From NCBI GenBank assembly GCA_907163375.1, contig CAJQUW010009333.1, positions 1-64,000 of the forward strand: a stretch of DNA of 64,000 nt, given 5' to 3'. Shown piece after piece: positions 47,501 through 59,500 of the stretch (positions are counted from its first letter, which is position 1; every line of letters begins with the position of its first letter). The notes under the pieces were generated by a model. The model saw nothing but the letters and a program-made list of their open reading frames with translations. It was not told where the DNA came from and did not search any database. Origin of the DNA: Prostheceraeus crozeri. Taxonomy: Eukaryota > Platyhelminthes > Polycladida > Euryleptidae. The translations under genes and the position numbers were made by a program.

Positions 47501-50500
47501 ACTTTCCATACTTTATCCTCAGAGCAAAATAAGACAGCAGTAGATATCGGTCACCGTCACAATTCATTGAATCATGGTCGAACACTACATTGAGGAAATC
47601 ATTAAGTTCATAGCACAATATTGGTAGAGGATAGAACTCAGTAAATGTACATAGAAAAAATATCTTTATCCAATGGTGTTGAATAATTCCGAACAGACGC
47701 TTCAATCCTGAACTCAAACAGCAGAATTGGCTGATGTAACAATTAAGTCTAAAAAGACATCGAACCTTCGGTTGCGGAAGTGGCATTGATAGAGTTAAAA
47801 TATTTGTCATATAAGAGCCCTTAGAAGCTTGGAAGCCTACCCTTCCACAGAATAACAACGATCAGCAATAATTGGCGCGAGGTATGGATAGCTTAAAAAA
47901 GAGAAATCCCATCATGCGGCTATATTCCAACACAGAAAAAGTTGCAAGGGCGCAATTTCGTATTTGCAATGTGGAATAATATCCTTGTATAATAATATAT
48001 TTGAATAACATACCTGAGAACTAGATTGAGCAGATCGAGATATCAGCAAATAAAGAAACGTTAATTAGAAGATAATCATATCTTTAAATAATCCATTTAA
48101 AAAAATAGTCGACACGCAGATGAATCATTACATCAGTGATCATGCTAAAACTATTATTAATTGATTGTGGCATACGGGAGGTAATTGGTCATAGCAGTTT
48201 TGTAGTGAAAAGTTTCTCCCAGTTTTTTTCCACTTGTAATACAAAATAAAAGTTGAAGGTAAAACTTTTTACAAAGGCAGACGTTTCGTGACTATGTCAC
48301 AGCCTCAGTGCCAGTAAAATCAGAATGTGATGTCTTTTTGGACACATTCTGATTCTACATTGATGGACAGAATCTACATTGATGGTGAATTTGGGATCAG
48401 CAGGTCTTCATATTCATCTATACTCTATGACATTAAAAACGATCCACTTGATATAGAAAATCTCAATGGAAGTGGACGACTTTGATTTCATACTGCACGA
48501 ACCAGGATGTCTATGCATCAAATTTGTCATGCTAATATATAGCAGCTGTCCATTGTCAATATCTTTGGCATAGTTGATGCATTTCAAATTCGACCCTTTA
48601 ACACTATCAAGCAATTGTTTCTGACTAAATTTTGAAGCAAAAATGTCGCAATCAGAGTTTGTAAAAGGAATGGCTGTTGGAATGCTACGATGTGGAAAGA
48701 GTTGTAGGTTTGTTGGAATGAAGTTGGATGTGCCACACTCCACTGTGAGCAGGTGGTGGAGTCGATGGAACAATGATGGAAATGTTAAAAGAAGGACAGG
48801 ATCAGGGAGACCGAGATTGACAAACAGTGCTGCCGATAGGAAGTTGGTGATCTCAGCAAAGCGCGATCGCTTTAAGAGTGTTCCTCGACTGGCCATCAGC
48901 TGGAAAGCTGCAGCAGGAATTGCATGCAGTATACGAACAGCATATCGCCGTCTAGCAGAAGCGGGCCTGAGGTCATACCGACCTGCTGTAAGAATTCCTC
49001 TAAGTAAGTAATGCGAGAATTTCACACAATGACATTGTTTCACTGCCAATTTTTTCTCCGCAGGTCTCGAACACAAGCGAAAGCGTGTGGAATGGTGTGA
49101 GCAGCATCTGTCGTGGAGCACAGAGGAATGGCGTCAAGTGATGTGGACGGATGAATCCCGTTTCACTTTGGATTTTCACGATGGTCGCATTAGAGTGCAT
49201 CGAATGGTTGGTGAGAGGTTCACCACCACCACCTTTATTCACTCTTATTCACCCTGCTGCATATCTGAGCATGACCGCTATGGTGGTGGTACCGTGATGA
49301 TCTGGGCCGGTATCTGGTACGGAGGTCGAACTGTCGCAGTCATTGTGAATGGGAACTTGAACGGAGAGCGATATTTGAACTCAATGGTAAATGAACTCAA
49401 CCTCATATTCCAGGATGACAACGCTCGACCACACAGAGCTCACTGTGTAACAACAACGATAGTGAGATCTGGAATTCGCATCCTCCATTGGCCTTCACGC
49501 TCCCCCGACCTGTCTCCGATCGAACATGCTTGGGATGAACTTGGTAGCTAAGTGAGAGATGCATATGATCATCCGCCATCAACACTGACAGCTCTTTCAG
49601 AGAGACTCATCGATCAATGGTCATTGCTAGATCAGGAACGGCTTGATCATCTTTGCGACTCGATGTCGATGAGACTTCAAAGCTGCATTTCATTGCGGGG
49701 AGGACATACTTGGTACTAATGTCTCCCATTTATTCAAATATAATGTTTTATATAAAATGCTATCTTATAATTCATGAGTGTGAGTGGAAAAAAGTTCATA
49801 TATTTGAGTGGAGCATTTTTTATGTCAGGCAGTATAGCTATGGCGTGCTTGCTTTTGCATCGACACATTCGGAATATCAGACGTCATGTACTTTTCTCAG
49901 CCTATTTTGGAAAAGCAAGAATTCATAATTGATAAATGCATTAGTAATTGATTTTCTAAAAATTCAGATAGCTTGAATGATTTTCAGGAAAAGGATATAG
50001 ATGATTGTTCTCCAATTCAAGCAGATAAACTTGCTGCTGCAAGCTCTTGATATATTCTTGTTCCAAACCAGCCGTGTTGTCAAAACTCTTCGTCATCTTT
50101 CTGAAAATGAAATGACATTATATTTTAGTTCTAAACATACAGGAAAGTACTTTTGTGTTCATCGAAGTAAAAATTGACAAAACTAGGAAAAATAAGATCG
50201 AACTTGGAAAATAAGATTCGAATCCTTAATTATCCCTAATAATAACAACAATCCCTAATTCTCCGATGCAATATTCTTTCTACCATCAACAATAAGCGTT
50301 CTAATTAGCTACTTACACTTTTCTTTGATAGTAAGATCAATCACTATTTTATCATCAAGTTATGAAAAAGTCATGCTAAGTGAATGCTAAGTACATGCAT
50401 GGATTGCGGAACTAAATTGAGTGACAAAACTTGAAGTATCTCGACAGTGTGACACAAAGACAGTCTTTGGTTTTACATTCCGCAATTGGAGGACATTCTT

Positions 50501-53500
50501 CACATCTCAAATGCAAGCAAACTGATAGTCAAATGTAATGTTAATAGATGCTTTAGACGCCGGGACAACAAAATAATTCTAATTCAAATTAAACATTAAA
50601 AGTTCAAATTCTATTAAACAATAACTGTAAAATTCCTCACGCTGCTCTATTGATTTTTGAAACATATTATTTGTAGGGCCCACATGTAATCGCAATATAA
50701 GTTTGGAGAGGAGAATATTAAATATATGTCTTCCATGCTTACATAAGAATAAACTTACACCTTGATAAGGTTTGATGATATACATGTAGACTGAGTAAAG
50801 ATTTTGTGACTGTGAAATCAATAGGCAATATTAAACACAAGTGATCAATTTATCAGGAAACAGAATTTGCTGGAGAAAATAATTCATTGTGCGTTAGACA
50901 AGAAACGTGGTGTACGATGAAGTTTTATGATATCACACAATTTTTATTAAGTTACGCATATTCTTTCTGAATGAACACTGTATTGAGATAACATTGCGCA
51001 TAAAAACTTCCTGTTTAGACCGCACTTGAAGTTGCAGTCAGACATATGTTGGATGTTAGATTCCATCTCCACACTCGCATTGTCGGTTATTGTGAAGAAC
51101 GCGACGTTGAAGGTATCAATAACGTCGTCAGAAGTAATTGTTCTCAGAAAGTCTTCCAGAGGTGTCATGTCGTCGAATCGACCATAGGATAAATGATCTG
51201 CGACTGTCTGCTTAAAATTTAGCACATCGGCACTTATCATGTATTAACACAATAAGCATCTCATCTTTAACAGCAGTGATATTGCCTTAGACAGAGGTGC
51301 TGTGCCTGCTGCACGAGTCATAGGGTAGGAATAGGAGGGGACGTCCGTCAGTTAGATGTTCGCCCTGAAATGTTTTTGAATCGAAAAACATGTCTTAATG
51401 CAGGCCATGTATTTTGATTTCAGTTATACCCATCTCTTTCACGATTTTGTCATCAGTGCTCGTTAAAAATTATTCGCGTACTCACTGTGTATACAGTCCC
51501 ATGTCCGTACTTGTTAAGGGACGGGTCTTAGTACGCTTGGTGCGATCCATGGGCTCCGCTTCGCTAAGATAAGGACCTGGAACAAGAAAATTGAATCTTT
51601 AAGGTGCGTCGACGAAATTTGCAGATACATGCGAGAGTAATATCATGATTAAAGTCTAGCATGGTAATGCAAACGACAAAATCAAGTTAGCGGAAATATG
51701 TATGACCAAAACCTGTCCGCAGATCACAAAACAAAGCAGAAGCAGATAACTAGGTCATGGGCCTATTCATTAATCGGTTGTGATGATAAAATGAGCCTCA
51801 AGATTTGGACGAAAGTATTTCTGAATCTGATCCACAACAGGACTACTAAAATGGTGGTGTGCTGGAGATACAATCTGAGGAAGGAAACTGGGAAGTTCAG
51901 TCAATCGCACGGAAGTTAGCTTCATATTAATGACAACTGTGGTAATCAGCTGATTGGGTCAATAGCGCAATTGTGCAAATCACTGCACATATTCCGAATT
52001 TAGTTTAACCTGCGTCGGAGCAAATCAGGTAATGTTCAAAACAAGTTGATCTTCTAAATGATTCAATTTGTTTTGATCAATGTTTGATTCATTCAAGAAG
52101 GAATTTTATTTTATCAGGAAAATGTTTGATGGATGAAATGTTAAGCTAAAGATCTCGGCACGCAAATACTTAATATAAGTACATTTCGGTAAATTTCAAT
52201 AAAGCTATGATTGAATGAATGACAGCGTGCATCTTGCGATGCTGTGAAAACGATAAACGAAATTAATTAGAAGGCTATATTCCATATTGCTGATAACTAG
52301 GGCAACCCAGATATTACTCAAAGATTACAAGTTTATGACTTAATTGACCTGAAATTTATTACCGTATTATGCGTAATGAAAATACACGTGTCATTCACAG
52401 ACTTTATATCTAAGTTTCCAACTCACAGTTGTTGCCATCATTTTGCAGAATGTGATAAAACAAGAATGCATGTTTCAAAATTGTCACTCAAAAGTACAAC
52501 ATTCTTTCAACATTTCTTCAACTTAGAGAACGACATTTCTACTGAAGCAGTTGCTGACTTACCTTGCCTCATTTTGCACACAATACATCTTAAAACATTT
52601 GAGGATTATTGAAAAGCATAAATGATATCAGGAGATTGTCTTTTTCAATGACAGGCATCAATCTGGAGCTCAATTTACAGAGCTGCTGAAGCAGACACAC
52701 TGCTACAAATGAATACTTAGCGAATACTTTACTGACAAGCTGCAGTCGCTGATAATTCCTCTTTCATGCGCTATCATTTACCACAGCTTTAGCATTACGG
52801 ACAATAATCACTTTTGAAGGAATATACTATTTGTGCCAAGCGTGTCAATAATGCTCAACCCTTCCGATAACAGTCACCGGTGGTGACATAGATTTCTTCA
52901 CATTTTGCTCTTGATAGCAGCGGCTTGAACACTGCTTAAGTTTAATAGAAAGCTAGAGTCAACCGATCAACGAATTGAAAATTCCTGATTTTCATAACAC
53001 GGCTGTCTAGAAGATGTACAACACAGTTTACAAGAAACAAGTTGGGTAAAGTAATTTATAAGCGTTCCCTTCAACAATTGGCGTCGGATAACAGGCACAA
53101 AACATTTCCGTTCACTTGTTGCTCGGCGCATTACGTCGATCGTTCATTATGAAAGAAAATTATTTGCAAGCAGAAGTTCTTAGAAAATACCTTCAACTCA
53201 AAAAATATCACTTTTATAATACCTACATTAAATTTTATAACGTCACCGTACTTTATAAACTTTTACACTACTTTATCGTATTTGACTTGCCCTACTGATA
53301 ACCTAATAGAGACTGCAATTAGCCCCGAGCGGATTTTCGGAAACGATAAAAAAACAACGGCGAGCATGGCATTGGCACAATTGTCCTGTACTTGTGATTC
53401 ATGGTTTATATTGGAGCTCCTGATGTGTTAACCCTTCGCACTTGACCCCGCACAATGACCCTTGGCCTTGAAATCTGACAAAAATCTTCCAATTTCATTA

Positions 53501-56500
53501 ATACTTCTTCATTTACTGCAGCTTATTTTATCAACAATATTTTTTCGATTACACAATAGTTTGTTGATTATTGTACAGTTTGTAAGAGAACATGGCTTCA
53601 TATTTGTTTCATTCTTTTTCAGCTGTTGACGAAGAGTTTTGTTGCGCCTAGTTAAAAAAACGCAACAAAACTCTTCATCAACAGCTGAAAAAGAATGAAT
53701 CAAATATGAAGCCATGTTCTCTTACAAACTGTACAATAATCAACAAACTATTGTGTAATCGAAAAAATATTGTTTATAAAATAAGCTGCAGCAATCAATT
53801 TTATATAGGCAGCACTATTAGACCACTTCATATCCGCTTTAAAGAACACCTTTCAACTCCAACGTCATCTGTTTTTAAGCACATTCGTAATTGTCAAGTA
53901 GAAGATACCAACATCACCATCGACATTCTGGCCCACGACAACGATGCCACTAATTTACGATTGCGTGAGGCATTCCTGATACATAAATTCGATCCATCGA
54001 TCAATAATAAGGCTGAACTTGACAGTTATCGTGATTTTCTTTTCTATTAACTACATTTCTTAGCATGCTCTACTAACATAGTTCATCATTCTTCATCTTA
54101 CATGTCAGGTCAATTCTTTTACTACTGGTAAAGATATGTGACCCAGTACAACCTGTTCATATCTACATTATATCATAGCACATCTCATTGTAAATGTCAT
54201 TTTCAAACTAATCTCATACATTTAAACTCCTACTAACACCAATAGAAATTCTTTTGTACCTGAAGATGATTGCCGGATAGCAGTCGAAAAATTTTGTACA
54301 TGTATATAAGAATAAGATCAATAATAATAACATCTTAAAATACTCCTGGCTCTTTCCAACCACAAAACTGGTATATCGCCAACTTCATGTTCGGAGAGAA
54401 ACACAGAAAAGTCAACCGTGCAACACAAAACACCTCTACTCTTGCGCACATGCAGACATCGCTCACACCATGGGACCTGCGCGTTCCCCCCGTCAGGTGT
54501 GCGGAGCTAATCCGCCGCAGGGAGCGGGCGGTTGGTTCGCCCAACACCAGACGGCCCCTGGACCCCGTTCCAATAGCAGGGAGGGTGTGGGTTGACACCA
54601 ACACCACCATCAGGAGAAACACAGACTATTTTCGTTTAAGATGGTAAAAAGGTTACCATCTTTTTCGAAATATCTCATTATTGTTTTGCTAGTGACCAAT
54701 TATCAAACAGATAAAAGCAAATCCTCATGTGTTGGACTTTGAGGATTTTGTGAGATTTTGTGGATTTTGATTTGGTCTAAATTCTTAGAATGTTTCTTAA
54801 GCTGTCTGTAGTAAGGAATAACTTGCAAGAAATCAACAGATCTCTATTTCCACATCATTTAGAAAAACTTGATATCCCTACCGCCTGACCAATATTGAAT
54901 TTTTGGACGAACTACCAGACCCAACACAATTTATGACTGATTTACGGAAAATACGGAATTCGCTGAAAATTGTAGTCCCAGATCCACATTGTAGAAGTTC
55001 ACTTTCAACAAATTTATGTTTATCTTCTCTTGCACATTCTTATACAAAATAACATCGAAAACATTTAATTAACTGATGTAGGGAGTCAATACAATACATG
55101 CAATAATGGACTAATGAAAAGTTTCATTCAATATTGGATACACAGACTTGAGACTTCCTTGGTGATTTTATTTGTACTATTTTTTATTTTTTTCCTTTTC
55201 AATAATTTGCTCTCCGTTTTATTATTCTTTGTGTATACTATCTAGAGTTGTTTTTCTGGTCTTTGCACTCTACATTAAGACGTCATTTTCATTGCATGCT
55301 CTGATGCTAGCTTTATTTACCATCTGTGCATTCGTATGTGTTCATTATGCCGTACAGCCCTTGAAGGAGCTTTGATCCCGGCCTTGCACTTCCTCCAAAG
55401 TCAATAATAACCAAATGAGTCATCAAGTTGCAGGCAGCTGAGTAACCCGATAACTTTGACCAAGTCAAGTGTGTAGTGGATGCTCCGGGCGCAGCTTTAA
55501 AAGCTAATGTTCAGAGAGACTTCTGTAGCACAGATTTGAGGCGTAAATTGGCCTATATTTGAAGTCATATAAACTCTTGAACTTCGCAATCCTAGTGCTA
55601 CGCAAAACTGGAATATATTCTGTCAGATGATGCAAGGTCTGTCTCAAATAGATCACGCGAGACTAAAGCAGAAATTGAGTCAAATACGTAAACGCAACAA
55701 AGGTCTACTACCAATCATAATGATTCTTTACATGTGCTGAACTAAATCTCGCATTCTGAGATGCTTCAAGATTGATACCTGCTGCTCTCGCAGTTCACAA
55801 ATGTGCTCCACTACAGTGGATCTTGAGCAATCATTCTCGGCCTAGGTTTATGACCTCAGGTTTATAGATTAAAGTTCTCACGCAGGGCTGGAAATGTCCA
55901 TCAATCGTCCCTGTACTTAAATCCTGAGTCCGGGAAAGCACCAATTCTCATGAACAAACATGAGATCACTGAAGACTTTGAGCGCTTTGATGCAGAACTA
56001 ATTATTATAGTCTTCGATCTGCCAGCTTGCAAGCGGAATATTAATGAAGTAAAGAAACCCAGCAACTAGCCGTAGCCTATGGCAAAATCTATCAAAGACC
56101 ATAAATCGACAACACACCATATTTTGTACTTGAAATTATTTAAACTTTGTGCTAGAAGTCTGATAAACTTCATCTCTGAGATGCAGATGATTTTGAACAA
56201 AAGGAACATTTCGTCTCTCTCACAAACCAAATCTCAACAGGAAAGAGAATCTAGTCAGCGCACCCAATTAGTCCGTCGTTAAAAATGAACAAATTTCACT
56301 GCTTTAAAGCGATGATAGAAATTGGGTGCGCTGACTAGATTTTTTCTGGTTGAGATTTGGCCTTATACAGTTCAGACAAAAAAATGCCCCCTTGCCCTGA
56401 AGTCTATGTAGGCCTACTTCAAAGATTGCATGTAATCGGGTGGTTTAAAAGTCACAGTGAAATGCAAAAAGACTCATTAAGCAAAACGTCTCACTAAAAT

Positions 56501-59500
56501 GTCATTTGAGGGTCCTCATTGAAAGAAGTCTGAAGAGCACTATCAGAAAAGCCTGATGAGCCATGTGTTGGGCTTAAGAGTCCTGAAAAGTATTTCTTAT
56601 AGTCCAATAAAAACTCTGAAGTTCACGAACCTGCTACTGGGACACTTGCGATTCTGTTTTAAATCAATTACTTAATTGTGAAGTAAGGCCTATATCAGCC
56701 TCGGTCAGAAAGATCGACTGAGTACGAAGCCCTGATCTGAGCAGCATGCAGCACATAAAGTAGTTATTAGTGACGCATTTCAGCAACCGAAGCTTTCAGC
56801 CACTATCAGTGAGAATCCAGCATCTCAAGTATATTGCAGTGTCACTTTCAAGCAATAAAGAACGGAGGAGGATATAAATCAAAAGAAAACAGTTGAAATA
56901 ATTTTTGGCCAGTCGACGCAAACCGAAACGAATTTTTTTCGAATCGCAATTTCGAATCGAATCTCGAAGCTTCGCAGGTCTCAAATAGAAAGTGCTTGCA
57001 CTGATCAACCATAAGGGCCTATTCAGCATCGACTAAAAAGCAAATACTTCACACTATTATCATGATTTGTCTTTGTGCGCTTTATAAATACTCCTACAAA
57101 TAAATAAATAAGTAAGTAAAATTGTTCAATAAACTGTACTTAATCATTTTGCCATTTTCAAACATTTTGTTTTGTTGATGTAACTGTTCATTTACATTTT
57201 TAGAAATAGTACCACAAGTTAGGTGCAGTGCGCCATCTATCTCATAAATACATGTATAGGCCTATCAGATACTTGAAGACATATTCACTCTGGCATTGCC
57301 TTGCATGGCTAATAAATGGCAACATATTGCATTGATGCTAAGTTGACTGTGAAAGTGATTGAATTGATTACTTTTCCCGTGAGATAGAAAATGAAATGCA
57401 GGAGTTAAGCTTATCCTCATTCTCACATCCGCGAAAGACTTTTTGGTATCCTTTTAGTGTCTGATTATTTCTGTAGGGAGGAACTTTACTCTGAGTTTCC
57501 GTGGAATCCGAAAAATAGATTTTTATTCTATAATGTAAATGTTTCTAAACTATTTTATTTTATTCTAGAAAGTTCTCTTCATCACACATACATTCACTAA
57601 CACTAAAAACTGAAAGTGTTCAGAATTTCAGCATAAATATACTCAAAAGAATGCTGGCTTCTTGGCAATCACTTTTTTTAAAAAAAAACATCAGTTCAGT
57701 TCGTTCCAGAACGGCAAAATTTTAGCTCAGCTCATTTCAACGGTAGTTACTAGAATACCCCAGTGTTTCAGCTGACTCGTTCACCAGTGAATGAGTCAAT
57801 CCTCGCTCACTCACTCACTCTAAAGTTCGAATGCACTAGTGCACATACGTGCATTCACACTGTAAAAGCACAACATTTAAGATTGTCTGATGCAAAATGA
57901 ATATTAATAATATAGGTGCATATTTCTGTGGAATTGAATGGAAATGGCAGTTGTCAATTCTCACACATCTCGCTAGCACCCCCTAGGCGGCTACTAGAAC
58001 GGATGTAACGGGGGCTGGCCAAGCGGTAACGGAATTTCATTTTTATTGTTAACATGACTGCTACTCAGTCAATGAAGATCCATTTTCCTTTTGAAATGTG
58101 TCATGCGTGAAACTTCGGTGGGCTCTTCAATGACACAGGAAAGAATTTTTGAGAAATTCACTTTCTTCAATCTGTGTCCATAAAACTGCTCGGTAACGGA
58201 ATTTCAAAAAGTTAACATCACTTTTATAGGTATGTAGCACATGTCTCATAACATGCTGTTCCATTATTAAATGTGTATATGGTGTATGCCATATCGTTTT
58301 AGGGTTTGTAGACAATGTTATCACCAAATATTGTCCTAGTTGTGATTATTATTCCATTAATGAAATACAAAAAATAATTGGTGCTACGTGGTAACGGAAT
58401 TTCAAATGTTCATTAAGTCCTATAACGGGATGTAACTTCCCTTAGCTACATTCTATCCTTACTCCTTACCACCACACCCATTTGACTTTCATACCACGTC
58501 ACAGCCCATAAATACATCATAGCTACATGCATAAATAAATAATGTTCCAGGGATTCCCAGCAATCGAGAATTCGTGGTAAAACAATCGAAGATGTTGATG
58601 ACATAATTTTTCTCATTTCATGTTGCCCAATGGTGGAACAAAATGAATTCATTCCTCTTGCAGCAACCTATGAAATTATGATCATCGTATTATTGTCAAC
58701 ATAATCAACTTTCTTCTCAATCAACTTCATTAGGCCTACAGATCAAGGTATGTATGTATCAAATAGTCAAATAGACATTCAACTTGAGAAAATAATCTAT
58801 TACACATGAATACGCTTGTGATATATGCCTAGGATTATACACTGGACATTTACACAAATTGACTTAGTGGATGGTAAAAATGCATCTCTATTAGTCCCCC
58901 CCCCCTTCTCACAGCTCTTTTGGCTCCCCCTTAACATTTTTTCATGATTGAAAAGCAATCATCTCAATTCATTTTAGAACGTTATTCATTACGGATATGA
59001 TGACATTGAAGGGATCAAGCACTTTGATGTGGGAGTTTATGTTTGAAACATTTGAGATTTAAACGGCTTGATGAATGGATCGCAATCGTAACTAAGTTTG
59101 TTAACATGAATCTCGATAGCATTCAACATGAATACAGGATGCTGTGTTAGCGTGGTCATGCAAAAACGTGGTCTTCTTCACAGTAGACGGTTCTGTGGAA
59201 GTGGACATTGGTCTTCATATTAAGGGTGCAGATGCGTAGCGAATGTGCTGTAGGCAGTAGAAATAGAGAAAGCAGCTGAAAATTTGAACTTGACTTGAAC
59301 ACAAATCCTACCTAGATATTTTACCCTTTTGATAAGTATGAAGGAGAAAAACATAACTTGAATTTCATTTTTCACTCGAAAGGTCAACCATCGCGTGGCC
59401 AAGCCCAACGGTACCGAAAAAGCTCTATTTTCGAAAAAAAATTTTTGTGAATTTTTTGTGATTATATTCTATATATTTCTCTCTCCCTCTCTCTCTCACA

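Larger units (their letters stand above)
47463..49998 (-). other. Intron 3, U12-type AT-AC intron
   Basis: Begins ATATCCTTTT (49998 downward), has branch-like TTCCTTGAC at 47476-47484 and ends AC at 47464-47463, 14 bases after the branch adenosine. All three match minor-spliceosome signals. The reading frame is restored across it (CT|G, Leu). The 2536-bp intron hosts a Tc1 transposase on the opposite strand. Confidence 0.9.

Noticed and set aside
47487-47858. 123-codon minus-strand frame in intron 3
   Set aside because: No recognisable domain, AT-rich codon use, and it lies in the acceptor region of the U12 intron.
48414-49121. 235-codon minus-strand frame
   Set aside because: Shadow of the Tc1 transposase on the opposite strand.
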